Of a stretch of 64,000 nt of DNA, positions 33,201 through 43,869 are shown in pieces. The notes beneath the pieces were generated by a model. The model made no database searches. It had not been told where the DNA came from and saw only the letters and a program-made list of their open reading frames with translations. Position 1 is the stretch's first letter, and every line of letters begins with the position of its first letter. The translations under genes were made by a program, and so were the position numbers. The stretch comes from Oidiodendron maius Zn (lineage: Eukaryota; Ascomycota; Leotiomycetes; Myxotrichaceae), in NCBI GenBank assembly GCA_000827325.1, contig KN832878.1:1-64000 (forward strand), given 5' to 3'.

Positions 33201-36200
33201 CTCTCATCCACTTGAATTGAATGCTTAGCAGCAACAGGGCCATGTAAAATACATGTCCTTCCTACATCCTGCTCAACAACGGCTTCCAGGTCCTCAGATT
33301 GCCATAGTGAGTCTTTCTTGAAGTAGACTTGGAAGTGGGCGTCTAGAATGGGAATAAATGGAACCGGCTTCTGACCTCGGCGCTGGCAAAGCTGCAAGAA
33401 ATAGCTAACATCTTGAGGAGTCAATAACTGATCTCGGATTGTGGGAAAAGCTTTCACGCATTGCTCAATAACTGTGCGGGGATCTTCGAGCGCAATCTTG
33501 GCGAAATTTGAGCGCTCCCTGCGACCTTGGAAGCGTTCCTGAACGCGGCGGATAAAGTTGTAAGTAAGCTGCTCGTAAGATTTATCAATCCACTCCCGGC
33601 TCCCCTTTCGTTGAACGTACAACAGCTCAACCAGTCGATACAAAACTTCCTCGTATGTCATATCGTCCAATTCGACCGAGTTCCCATCAGAATTGCGACC
33701 AAACCAGACTTTCTGAAAATCTTCATTGAGTCTCTTCACAATACTCTTCTGATTCTTCTTCAAAAACTCCGGCTGCTGGGCTGCTGGCAGCTTGAAAACG
33801 GTCTGATCCATCTCCGACCAGAACTTGGCGCCACGCGTAGCCAGCATGTGCATTGGTTCTCCCATCTCCGAAATGACAGTAATGAGCCCTCCCGCTCCCT
33901 CAGTTCGGTAGGTCTTCTCCCAGTCGGCATCTGAAAGACCAGGGGTGTTCACAATTGCAAGCTTCGCGTCGAGACTGGTATGAGCTTCTGTGGCGACCAT
34001 CATTCGGCTACCAAAGAGGCATCCATCGAACGGCATCTCCGGGTAGCCATATTGAAGCGACCACGTCCCCTTCAAGTACGGGTATGTGTCCTCGGCACCT
34101 CCAAATCCACTACCAGCAACCAAGATCAGATTAGGGCATTGGCGAATCTTCTCGTAGGTAGACAAGATCGGTTGGTGAAAGTCTTCAAAAGAGTGGTGTC
34201 CACCAGCACGTCCACCGGTCCATTGGCAAATGATAGGGAATCCAGGATTAGTTTTGGCAATATCGATAACAGCTTCGATTGCAGCAGAGGAACCAGGTTT
34301 GAATGATATGTGCTTCAACCCGATTCTCTTCACGTAATCTTGCGCGATTTCAGGAGATGGGACTCCTGCACCGATTGTTAGGCCATCAATTGGGACGCCT
34401 TGAGATCGGAGTTTGGCTAGGAGGGGGATTTGCCAAGCAATCGCCTGCGGACTAGCATAGATGACATTGACAGTGATACCGCGGCCAACTGGGATGGCTG
34501 CCTCGAGCTTCAAAATAGCATTCTCCAGAGCCTCGGCGTTATGATATCCACCAGCAGCCAGTTCGATGTGATATCCAGCATTCATGGCCGCCGCAACAAA
34601 GTCCCATGGGACAGTTGTCGGAGTCATGCCAGCAATGATGAGAGGGGGCAAGCCGAGCACTTTGCTGAGCTTAGTTTCCACCACGGTCCCTGACGGGGTT
34701 CGGATAAGTCGAGGAGCATAGTCTTTGGCCCAGTTGCTTCCATATCGCATTTTCGACTTCTGTCGAGTGAAGAGCTCAGACTTATATCCAACAGCAGAGT
34801 ACACTCCATCAAGCCTGTCCGCTAAGATAACCCGCACGCCTCGGCCTTCTTTATTGCGATTCGTCAGCATTCCAATTCCTGACACTCCTCCAGGTCCAAA
34901 ATCGATTATGTGAGTTGCTGCAGTAAATTGTGTGGCAGCAGGCCAATCCACTATCTCTTCTGTGACCATGCGAACTAGTTCAGGAACAATATTGCCTTGG
35001 AAGCGGCTCAGATCCTGGCCAGTGCTGGGGTGGTAGACGGATATCCGCAAGCTCTCGCCCAGGATTTCCAAGTCTTTAAGGTCGTTGAGGATCACTGGTG
35101 TCGTCGAGGAGAGATAGGTGCTGTGGAATGGAGCGGTAATTGGGAGGAACGAGTTTGTGAAAGTGAGCTTTCTTTTGGAAAAAGGTACTCGTGATTGGTC
35201 GACATCAGAAGTAGCCTTTATCTGCCGAAGTCTCACATTAAGTCCGTGTAGGGAGAGAGGAGGACCAGTGATCACAAAATTTTGCGCGTTGTTAATAAGA
35301 GCGATTTCAACTCTCTCGGTTGTTGGGAGATAGGTGTTTGTCATATCAATAAATTTCATAATTTGTCGTTGCGGTAAGTCGCGGATGCTCAGCATCGGAG
35401 TCGGAACTCCCTCGCCGTGCTCCACGGAGTCCTTTATGGTAGCAGGGGAAATTGCCCTCTGAGGATAGGCTTGTTGGCTACGAACGCCAATCCAAAACAG
35501 TATCGTAAGTGCGGATCGGGCGATAGACTCGAAAGACTCCCAGGTTGTAGCTCCAGCTGTTACAACTGCCGTAATGATGCCTTGTGAGTGACCGGTCGTG
35601 CCACTCACATACTTTCGAAAAGTGCATGGCGTTTCCCCTACCACCTTGCAGGCAATCATGTAGTTCAACAGTTGCAACAAGCCAATCAATGGAAAGCTAT
35701 ATGGTGCTTTGATGAGAAGTTCTGGTGCAGGCGTCGAAGCTGGAACGCGTAGCCATCTCAGGATGTCGAAATCTGCAGAAAATGTTTTTTGGCACGACCT
35801 ATTCCGTGACAGATATATGAGATGTTCTGCCGAGGATGTGAGAAATTCGGCAATAAATGGCGTATAAGTGACGTGCAGTTTACGGATCTCTTCAAAATAT
35901 GTCATCGTGTTTCCCTGACCGCCAAAAGTTGTGTAGAGAGAGGCGCTGCCATTTTCAGCAGCTCGTAATAAAGCAGATATCTTTGCATCGTGTGGTCGAT
36001 TTGACTGCGCACAGATTCTGTAATAACACCCAATGAGTTCCTCATCCAGCGAGGTCCCATCTTGGGAACTCGAGATACAGTGGATGTTATCTTCGGCGAG
36101 GAATTTCTGTTCGAATGAAACCAGGAGAATGGTTAGAAGCTCCTCATCGAGCGAATTCCGCCACTTTCTATTCGCTCCATCTGCAACGAACGTGAGAAAC

Positions 36201-36469
36201 TTGATGACCAGTGCTTCAACCGACCTAGGCTCATTCCCAGGCTTGCTTAAGGACTCCGAAAACTGGTAGCTGAGTTGTGAGGCGTGGAAGTGGAGAGTTT
36301 GTGGTATCCGGAAGGAGAACTCCAGGTTTCCGTAACCAATCGACGCGATGCTACCGCAAGAACTCCTCCGTCGATAGTTGCGTAGGTACGTGTTCATAGG
36401 CGGGGAAGGACATGGCGTTGTCATAGGAGTATCACTCCATGTGTCCGAGTCATCTCCTGAGGAAGACAT
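30227..36469 (-). CDS. Fatty acid synthase subunit beta
   Basis: A single uninterrupted frame of 2080 aa, near the usual 1900-2080 for fungal FAS beta. Domains in order: acetyltransferase with GHSQG near 292-296; FMN-dependent enoyl reductase (about 600-1110), with IIAGMTPTTVPWDFV and GGRAGGHHSFEDFH; dehydratase with the hot-dog motif GDTNPIHVSPAFA near 1605 and PGTITHGMW after it; and malonyl/palmitoyl transferase with GHSLGEYAALAALG near 1848. The active serines and the dehydratase His are present, so the enzyme looks complete. Beta works with alpha in a cytosolic megasynthase. It lies directly downstream of the alpha gene on the same strand, 962 bp apart. The pairing with a PPT-less alpha points to a dedicated secondary-metabolism synthase rather than the primary one. 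Confidence 0.93.
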   Translation of the reverse strand: MSSSGDDSDTWSDTPMTTPCPSPPMNTYLRNYRRRSSCGSIASIGYGNLEFSFRIPQTLHFHASQLSYQFSESLSKPGNEPRSVEALVIKFLTFVADGANRKWRNSLDEELLTILLVSFEQKFLAEDNIHCISSSQDGTSLDEELIGCYYRICAQSNRPHDAKISALLRAAENGSASLYTTFGGQGNTMTYFEEIRKLHVTYTPFIAEFLTSSAEHLIYLSRNRSCQKTFSADFDILRWLRVPASTPAPELLIKAPYSFPLIGLLQLLNYMIACKVVGETPCTFRKYVSGTTGHSQGIITAVVTAGATTWESFESIARSALTILFWIGVRSQQAYPQRAISPATIKDSVEHGEGVPTPMLSIRDLPQRQIMKFIDMTNTYLPTTERVEIALINNAQNFVITGPPLSLHGLNVRLRQIKATSDVDQSRVPFSKRKLTFTNSFLPITAPFHSTYLSSTTPVILNDLKDLEILGESLRISVYHPSTGQDLSRFQGNIVPELVRMVTEEIVDWPAATQFTAATHIIDFGPGGVSGIGMLTNRNKEGRGVRVILADRLDGVYSAVGYKSELFTRQKSKMRYGSNWAKDYAPRLIRTPSGTVVETKLSKVLGLPPLIIAGMTPTTVPWDFVAAAMNAGYHIELAAGGYHNAEALENAILKLEAAIPVGRGITVNVIYASPQAIAWQIPLLAKLRSQGVPIDGLTIGAGVPSPEIAQDYVKRIGLKHISFKPGSSAAIEAVIDIAKTNPGFPIICQWTGGRAGGHHSFEDFHQPILSTYEKIRQCPNLILVAGSGFGGAEDTYPYLKGTWSLQYGYPEMPFDGCLFGSRMMVATEAHTSLDAKLAIVNTPGLSDADWEKTYRTEGAGGLITVISEMGEPMHMLATRGAKFWSEMDQTVFKLPAAQQPEFLKKNQKSIVKRLNEDFQKVWFGRNSDGNSVELDDMTYEEVLYRLVELLYVQRKGSREWIDKSYEQLTYNFIRRVQERFQGRRERSNFAKIALEDPRTVIEQCVKAFPTIRDQLLTPQDVSYFLQLCQRRGQKPVPFIPILDAHFQVYFKKDSLWQSEDLEAVVEQDVGRTCILHGPVAAKHSIQVDESIKDIMDEINQGHILNLVADSYGGTLCSIPGISFPWTRLGNKASTMDALANLDNWTISESHEKHIYRVPDSILPSSDSWFHLLAGSERNWREVLFLSDVVMQGHRYQRNPIRDIFVPVQGQIIEVFHPDLENKYGCVTLKQPCRQRGGYTTIATVEFWGDANKILLTLWSRKTPANTSVALPLSFTYNPRSCTVPISEILDDRNEEIRQFYWKTWFGDDDSYDSGISINGIFEGDKVTITPGSIQNFVHSVGFASESAVGRAGADITAPVDYAIVVAWKAITKPLFCDSLEGNLLDLVHLSNEFEMVSGATPLKAGDNVLTISRVTAVVNQDAGRMVEVRGTVLRQNAPVIEIVSRFLFRGNFNDFGETFEEKLEMPVEVRLGGPTHVAILASKPWIHLELEDPEEELLNKTLEFRLSTTNYFKSKDEFEIIKTSGDILMRLPTGSTTRIGAVKYAAGATRSNAVLDYLNRHGAPTRRSVPLKNPIAITSKNEAALVLVAPASNELYADVSGDTNPIHVSPAFAQYVKLPGTITHGMWTSAAVRNLLETTDDHAGRVRSWSAKFVGMVLPNDTLQVTFNHTAMVQGRKLIRVEVRKADSDELVLTGESEVEQPATAYIFTGQGSQRKGMGMDLRDSSSVARAVWDKADEFFTETYGFEITHIVKDNPKELTIHFGGPKGKRIRQNFMELTQEITLPDGTVKTARLLPEITSRSPSYTFRSPLGLLSATQFTQPALTLMEIALFRDMVSKGLVQESSMFAGHSLGEYAALAALGGDLLPVEVPAAITFFRGLAMQMNVARDAHGRSGYSMCAVNPSKMRGFSEADLQRVVLQIGKSTGWLLEVVNYNISNLQYICAGDVRALSLLTDLANHLVTTKTLFSSLSEYSLSSLINSLAAVVTARPAPLDYERGHATVPLKTIDVPFHSSYLAPNITSYRKFLGGMIKKENVDLDRLVGKWVPNITGRPFGIQKEDWEELERVTGSERVQAVLQRL

Positions 36470-37431
36470 GATGACGATGATGCTGATGGTCCTGATCCGT
36501 CGCTGCTAAGATCTCTAGAAGCTCAAGGCCACAACATCAAATATCATGGATTGTTGTGTAGTTTGTTCATCAATGATGAGAGAAGGAGGAAGGAGTGGGA
36601 TCGAAGTTGAAAAACAGGAAGCCCCTAGGTTTTTCCCCCGCGTGTGATCGGGCTATTTGGAGCCATAGCATAGTAGAGGCTTCGCATGGTACGATCCTTT
36701 GAACAGTGGTTGTTTTGACATGGCTGAGCCAATCCCACGAGCCGCAATGGGGATAGAGTAAGAGCCGATGTCAAGGCGCTGATCCTGCACGTGAGCTGCC
36801 GACAAGACCAAGTTAGTGGAGGATCTAGCTTGAGGCCTATTCAGAGCCGGTTCTTGTGGAATCACAGCTAATTAGCCAAGAAAAGGCGTTCATGAAATTA
36901 CGCTGACTGGTATGAAGAAGTTCACACTGTGGCTCAGGCGATGTTGGATCTCACCCCCTGTTCTCGAGCCGAAACAGGAAAGGCTCTGATTACTCATTGG
37001 CTGGCAACTGTGTCGTCGTTTGTGCGGCTAGCGGCTATATTTAGGGATGAAGGATGTGGCTGTGTGTCCCAAAGAAGGAACTATCAAGATTATTCTTGGA
37101 CAATTCTTTCGTATGCTTAATGCTTATTGTTCCTGACACATCTGGAAACATGACGGAGCGACCTTGCGGTGTTTCATGCTCACTCCTGCACGTGAATCAT
37201 AGCAGTGAACACCTAATCATATGTTTCAAGGCAGAGAGTAGAGACTAGGTTGAAGTGGAAGAAATGTGTGGTCCAGTGACTTTGCACGTAGACAGTGGAA
37301 TCGTGCTTGATTCGAATTTTACACAGAAACATGATGTGGGGTATAGTCTATCAATGCCGCAACAAACCAAACTCCACCATATGCTTATCGCCAGAGAAAA
37401 TTATCCACGAAGACGCTCTACCTTATTCTAT
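36470..37431 (-). promoter_or_regulatory. Spacer between FAS alpha and FAS beta
   Basis: About 960 bp between tandem genes holds the alpha 3' end and the beta promoter. I looked here for a phosphopantetheinyl transferase exon belonging to the alpha subunit and found none: no frame carries the GIGVD-type motif. No other gene is evident. Confidence 0.5.
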
Positions 37432-40400
37432 TTATCCAAGCAGATGGCCATCTTTCTTAACCTCAAGTCTCGCCCTGGGATTTAGCATGGCATCCATCTC
37501 CTTTTCTCCCGCAAATGGAGCCTTGTCCTTTGCCACGAAAAGACGGTTCTCCAAAAAGCCTTTGTTAAATGTCCTCAGTGCAGTCCTCTGACGCTTAGTC
37601 AGTTTCCCTTTATATAATTCAAATTCATCGCCTTCCAATGTGGCAAATAGGTATTTAGGATGCACTATAATAGCTTGAGCGCCCTTCTGTCCAAAACCAA
37701 AGGAAAATACCGAAAAGGCTTTTACTCCCGTGGTTTGGATAGCTTTGTTCGGGAAGGAAATATAATCGAACTTTTCCAACTCTGAGTCGACATTATCCGC
37801 ATTTCGATTCCCAGGAACGAGTCCGGTCTGTAGTATTTGCAATCCGCCGTTCATCATCCATGCTCCCGCCGCACCCTTAGGATGTCCAGTTAGGTATTTC
37901 TGGAATACTCCCAGCACGCGGTTTCCTTTTGCCCGCCCAAGGTGGCCCAGCTCGCGTTGTAGGACATCACACTCATTCCTTTCATTCATGATTGTAGATG
38001 TGCCATGGAAGGAACACACACTCAGGTCGTCAATCGTCAATCCCCAGGTAGCGAGGGCTCCACGTATTGGCGCAATTTCGGGGTGGTTCTTCCAAAATGT
38101 ATTGCCAAGGCTATCAAGTGCATCGGCTCTCTGGCGAGTGACTTCATAGTTGATGTGTGTCATACGATGGGCTCTATAGGCATCAACATCGAAAGTCGAA
38201 TCTGTAGATCTCATAGCTTCAATCTCAGATTCAATGAGTTGATGCTCGGCATCCTCATACGCCTTTATCAAGGTTAGGCGACTCATGAGCTGTCTGCGTC
38301 TGAACTTTATATCGAGGAAGGGCGAGGGGAATGCAGCGCGGGCTTCAGTTGCATGGACCATAAGTCCCTTGCCAGGAGCCGGAACTGATCGACCGATTTT
38401 GTCACTAGACGTCCCTGTAAAGGCCACGATGCCATAGATGGGAAGACCCATGTCTAATGCTACCCTTGCTGTGCAGACAACTTGCATCCCGCATCCCTGA
38501 GACTCCATAAAGCCTTTCCTCGTGGAAGCTGTTGGTCGAGACATTTCCTTTGGATCGCGACCTGCAGCGTGTTCTAGAGCACCGTTACTGGTAGCCTTCA
38601 TATTCGCGAACTCGTAAGATGTCTATAATGGTTAATATTGAGCTTCGTAGTACAGAGGAAGGGAACAAACATTTTCTTGGAGGTCATCGACACCGCCAAC
38701 TAAACATAGCTTTGCCTTGCCACTGATTATCAAATCGTAGGCATTGTCTAGAGATTCAATGGCGGTAGCGCAGGCTCCAACAGGTGTTCGGATTGGCCCA
38801 TTTGACGACATAATAAGCATATTGACCCATGCAGCAATGGTATTGTTGAATGTCTCCTGAAGAACATCTTGAGATGCAGGTTTCTCCATTGCACGAGCGC
38901 GGTGAATCTTCTCCAGGGAAATGATACCTCCAGCACCAGAACCAACACAGTTGCCGACCTGTGACGTATGGACATATTGATAAATCTCGTATGGATCCGA
39001 TATTCCTGCTGAGAGAAGGCTCTCAATGGTACAGATCAGCACATAGAGCGTGATTCTATCAACTGAGGCAATGATTTCTTCCGTAATTCCATACGTGCGA
39101 GGGTTCCAGCCGCTTGGAATTTGCCCGGCAACGTCGTTGCCGAAATCAAGAGCCTTTGGAATCATTAACACTGCTCCTTTCTTGATTCTCACAGTGAAGG
39201 TATTGCCGGAGGACTCAGGAACTTCCAAGATATCCACTTTCTCACCATGCTCTCGTTGAAAGGCCTCGGCCGTTTCCTTAGATGCTTCAAACGACTTGAG
39301 ATTCTGCTCGACAACAACCTCCTGGAACGCTTGCTTCTTGTGTGGATCATATCCATCCCACAGCTCCGGATCGACTAGACGGATACCGCTGTTCTCCAGA
39401 ATATGCTTCTCATATCTTCGTTTGATATCCCACTCTTCTACCGGCTCGTTCGTCTTAGCATCTAGCCAAGCAGAATACGATTTGTTGCCGTTTGTTCCAG
39501 CGGAAGAGTATCTGATCAGGCCCATTATCCAGGCCATTTCAACACATCCCTCCAATGAAAATTTGCCGTAAGCCTCCATCTCCCATCTGGTACGTGCATT
39601 TCCATAGGGACCAAGCTCGGAGAATCCTGTAATCACAACAACTCTCTCAAGGTCAACCATTCCTTTCAGATGAGCGAGTGGCTGGAGATCCGCAGACGTA
39701 GGGAGATCGGGGAAGCCCAAAGACATATTCGCCCGGGCATCAATTTCATCTTCTGCATCGAGAGACTCATCTGCATTTCCATCCAAAAGAGCCTCTTGGG
39801 CGAGAGCACGACGAATGTCAGCTGTCTTGATAATCGATTTGCGAATCTGACTCAGAACATCCGGAAGATTTGGGACCTTTTCGAGTCCCCCGTTCAAGTC
39901 TGCATATAAAGGTTGAGTCTGGCAGATCTCTACAACTGGATAAGCCATGAGTGCGAGGATACTGGTAGCCATTTCTTGTTGAGAAAAAGTTCTCACGCCT
40001 AACTTTTCGATCTCTTCGGCCACGATATCATTGCCACTCATAAGGCCAGTACCACGAGTCCAACCAATGGACGCTCCACAAATCGAGAGATAGTTTGACC
40101 AGCTCTCTGACTTCCACTTATCGAAGAGGCTCTCCAAGGCTAATTTAGATTCCGCATACAAGCCATCGCCCCCAAAATTTCCATGGTTAGGAGAAAGAGG
40201 GAGTATGACCTGTGCAGGTCGCGTATCGGAACCATATTTCACCTTGAATCTCTTGATCGCTCCAATCATCTGGACTGTGTTGGTCAACATAATCCGATGA
40301 GCAAGCTGACTCTTTGAGTCAACACCGTCGATCTCTCGGCCCTTCTCGCTGATGGCCGCAAAGGGGATTACAGCATCCAGATCCCATCCCAAGCCGCCTT

Positions 40401-42514
40401 TAGAAGTGTCGTAGATATACGAAAGGAGGGCATCTATATCCTGCTGGCTGCCTTGGTTAAATGGGACAACGACCAGCTGCGATCCAGTGGCCCCGTAAGT
40501 CATGTAGATATTCTGGTAGAATCTTGTGACGTCCAAAGAGAAGCTGCTCGTTGTTACGATAACTTTAGCGCCCCCGCTGAGCAGACCTCGCAAAATCTCT
40601 GAACCAATTGAACCTGAACCAGCGCCAGTCAACAGGACGACTCTATGCTCGAAGTCAATTCCGAGGTTAAAAGATTCACCAAAGCATTCTAAATAAGTAC
40701 TTGTCGACTCCTCGTCTGGCAGCCATCCACTCGGGCCTTTTCGTTTGACTGCAAAGAGTGAGGCTTCCTCGTTGTCCCGGATTCGTGGTACTTCAGTTAT
40801 AGATATCTTCCCGTCATCAGCAATGATTGTCTGCGGTGCCATCGAAGATGCGAAATTCCGGAAAACTGGAGGTTGTCCCATCGAAGATTGACACTCAGCA
40901 ATGAGAGCTTCAATGACACCTTCGGCTGCCTTGTACGTGTTTCCATCCTCATTCTGACAAATTGTGGCCATAAATTTCAGAACTTCCACCAGCTTTGGTG
41001 TGGATCTATTGACAATTCGAAAAGTACGCTCAGCCAAATCCCGGTTATCAGCTTTTAGAGTGCCAGTGGTAAGTTCATGGAAGAGAGTGAAAGCGTCCTG
41101 CAGCGCCCAATTCCACCATGAGTCGTAGACGCGCACTTTCCGGTTGTCCACCATAGGCTTGATGCCCGCTGCATACACGTCTCCATGTTCCCTGGTCCAG
41201 AGATCGAGCTGAACTTCTAGCTCATTTATCGTATTCTGCGCAACCGCATAGCTCTTCAATCCGGCCTGGAGATCGATTTGAAGCTGCTCAGCATAGAGTT
41301 CCAACTTCTTTCGCGCAATCTCGTTTTGCTCTTCCTTCAGTTTTCGTAATGCTTCCGGATCAACAGCCGCCGTTAGGGTATCTCCATCATCATCGTCATT
41401 TTCTTGGAGTGACGATAACCCAGCAGCTGCTATGTGTTTGGTCGCGATGTCGTCGAAGAACTGGTGCGCGGCTTGCTCAGTTGGCAACCGTACCGTGGGC
41501 GCCGAAACCACAGCTGCGAGTAAACACGAATCCTGACGACCTTCTCCCAGTCCCCATCTACTGTCGAGGTACTTGCGCGCAGAATTGGTAGAGAATCCGC
41601 CAGGCATTTTCGAGGCAAGGAGTTGCTCAATCATTCGCGAAGTCTGTTTTCCCAATCGCTCTCCGAAGCTTGACTGCAGTATCTTTCCAAGGTCCTGAAT
41701 GGCCACCTCCTCTGCTCGATCAGGGACCGTTCCAAACTCATTGACAAGGTCGCCGATGATCTCATTCTCTAATGTTGAGCGTCCTGGTTGCGTGGAATCA
41801 TTAGAATCGCCATAACTACGTTGGAGGGATGAAGAGGTGAGGAGACACATACCGCTGGCCAAAGACTTGATCGTACTTGTGACAGTAATGTCACCCAAGG
41901 CCTTCTTCAGCTTCTGTGCGATGATTCCTACGAGTATTTCCTGCGCAGATATAAGCGCATCAGGCTTCTTCATTGAAGACCTTGCTGCCTTCGTTCTGCC
42001 AGGGGTTGGAGACGGCTTCGGTCCCTCGGAGCTACTGGGTTCAGAGGAGTATGGTGGAGGGGAGTCGTTGGTGCCGTCTCCGTTCCCAGATGATTGCTCT
42101 GCAGGCACAGGTTGAGGGTCTACTTCATAGTAAATCTCAGCAAGGTCAGTATCACCACTGAGTAGCTGCCGTCGCCTCGAAAGCGTTGCATCTTGAGCTT
42201 CGCATTTCGATTTGATTGTCCGCTTTGCCATCACGGTCAGCGTATCTGAAGGGCCAATCTCTATGAGTCTCTCTGTCTTCTGCCTGTCGAGGAGCACATC
42301 TTGCGTGTCGATCCTGAATCCGTCAGATACTGCTTGCGGTCAGAAAATAAGAGCAAGCTCATACCATTTTACCGGGTAGGCAAATTGATGTCTGTATGTT
42401 TGTCAGTCTGGCCCATTCCTTCTAGGCTCCTCCTAGGACTCATAGAACTTACGCCAGCATCTCCACCACCATCTCATGAGCCAACTCCTGGTCTTGATCC
42501 GAATGTTTCGACAT
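37432..42514 (-). CDS. Fatty acid synthase subunit alpha, lacking PPT domain
   Basis: Five exons (42514-42453, 42391-42365, 42313-41853, 41783-38671, 38622-37432) give 1617 aa with every phase closing. The N-terminus reads MSKHSDQDQELAHEMVVEML, then HQFAYPVKWIDTQDVLL, the conserved start of FAS alpha. Next come an acyl carrier protein (about 150-225, phosphopantetheine Ser near 186 in GRSTLENEIIGDL), ketoreductase (TGAGSGSIG near 570), and ketosynthase with active Cys near 1187 (GACATAIES), FHGTST and a KYLTGHPKGAAGAW segment. It stops about 16 residues after NPRAR. Primary fungal FAS alpha is about 1860 aa with a C-terminal phosphopantetheinyl transferase; that domain is absent here, as in HexA/StcJ-type subunits. 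The ACP must therefore be activated in trans. Exon 2 is only 27 nt. Confidence 0.9.
41784..41852 (-). other. In-frame 69-bp intron at the ACP phosphopantetheine site
   Basis: A GTATGT donor and CAACCAG acceptor bound a 69-base segment with no stop in frame. Removing it joins ...SLASG to RSTLENE, matching the invariant GGKST site of FAS acyl carrier domains. If kept, 23 residues would be inserted beside the serine that carries the phosphopantetheine arm. Homology strongly favours removal. Confidence 0.8.
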
Positions 42515-43290
42515 GCTGGTACAATTGAAAGAAAAAACGTGATATAATTACAGGCTTGGAGAAGACGCCGAGGAAGCTCTCTGCTAAGAGCATACAAGGA
42601 GAAATAATGGAAAGAAGACGTCGAGCATACCCCGCCGTCGGTATTCAAGGTCTTCAATGGCTAAGCAGGAGGCTCATTTGCACCATCAGCCAACCTTACT
42701 GGATAGCTCAGATACAGCATCCGTGCACGATACAGCCTCGTCCCTGATTAGTGTCCCAAGCAGAGAATCGTCAGCTCGTGGGATGCCAGATGTGAAACCA
42801 AGCCTCCCATCGAGGGATCGCCTCCATAACTCCACAATGCACCCAGAAATAGTACCATGAGTAAACGGGGCTGAGGCAGGCCAAGCGGGTGATCCTCTAG
42901 CGCCAGCGTTTCTGCCCTGTGCAGAGTCAAGACAGGGGGCTACACTTTAACGAGGATTTCAACATGAGGCTCAGCCTCCTCCCAAAACATCCAAAGGCTC
43001 TAGCCAACAAACAAAATGTTACTTCAGCAAGGTTCGATGGAATGCGAGAGCGACGAGAGGATTTGTTATGATCTTCCTTTAGACCACTGCCCTTCAAGTG
43101 TAGGGCTAGCAAGAGTCGCTCAGCCAAGATACATAGATCAGCATGTCAGCGCAAGTTCCAAGAACTTCTGCCCACCTTGCCTGCCATTAGGGTTTGTTAA
43201 TCGATCAAGAGGTCTGATACTGATACCCATCACGAGGGTCTCAATTCTTTTCCTTTCTTCTCATCAAATTTCCCTTTATCCAAATTCACC
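42515..43290. promoter_or_regulatory. Divergent promoter region, FAS alpha and small ORFan
   Basis: About 780 bp between divergent starts. No coding frame has recognisable content. It should contain the FAS alpha promoter, but I could not identify a specific regulator site with confidence. Confidence 0.4.
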
Positions 43291-43869
43291 ATGTCGTCTG
43301 CGTCTCTACGCCGCTCGATCACCTCCTCCGACCCACGAAGCCCTCTCCAGCTCTCTTCTCTGGTGACTTCATTCCCCCAGCACCAGATCATCACCTCCTT
43401 CCAAACCTTCCAAGTCTCCCCCTTACGCTACTCCCCTCGCCGGACCACCCCATCTCCAATCTACGCCCGCCCGGCGCGTGCCTTCTTACACGACGATGCG
43501 GCCCCCGAACCCTCCAGACTTGTAAAACGCAGACGGAGCTCCAGCTTGGCAAAACTGCTCACCCCACACAGCTCCACCGCTGGGATGCCCGGCGTGTGCG
43601 CGTGCGGCCACGGAAGGAAATCCATCAAGCACCTCGTGCGCGACTGCCCGAAATTCGAGGCCGAGAGGGAGAGACTGATATCGCAGAGCCTGGAAAACAG
43701 CAGCCCGCTGCCACGCTCGACGGTAGAGATCTCAGCGCAGCTCCCGCAGCAGCAGAATCTCGTGCAGATAGTGCGCAGACGGACGAAGACACTGCTTGGG
43801 AAGGTCAATATCGTGGATGCGCAGAAGGACAGGGATGAGAAGAGACCTGCTCTTACAGCTGTGATTTGA
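43291..43869 (+). CDS. Hypothetical 192-aa protein with C-x-C-x8-H-x4-C motif
   Basis: Single-exon ORF with a good start context (CACCATG) and normal composition. The first ~80 residues are rich in Ser, Arg and Pro with few acidic residues, resembling a mitochondrial leader or disordered region. Residues about 102-130 read GVCACGHGRKSIKHLVRDCPKF, a Cys/Cys/His/Cys arrangement followed by E..R..L. This resembles the zinc-knuckle-like end of many LINE-type reverse transcriptases. There is no reverse transcriptase upstream. It may be an orphan gene built from a retrotransposon end or a chance ORF; no function is assigned. Confidence 0.45.
   Translation: MSSASLRRSITSSDPRSPLQLSSLVTSFPQHQIITSFQTFQVSPLRYSPRRTTPSPIYARPARAFLHDDAAPEPSRLVKRRRSSSLAKLLTPHSSTAGMPGVCACGHGRKSIKHLVRDCPKFEAERERLISQSLENSSPLPRSTVEISAQLPQQQNLVQIVRRRTKTLLGKVNIVDAQKDRDEKRPALTAVI

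Noticed and set aside
36653-36865. Minus-strand frame downstream of FAS alpha, as a missing PPT domain
   Set aside because: It lacks the phosphopantetheinyl transferase motifs and no splice path joins it to the ketosynthase exon.
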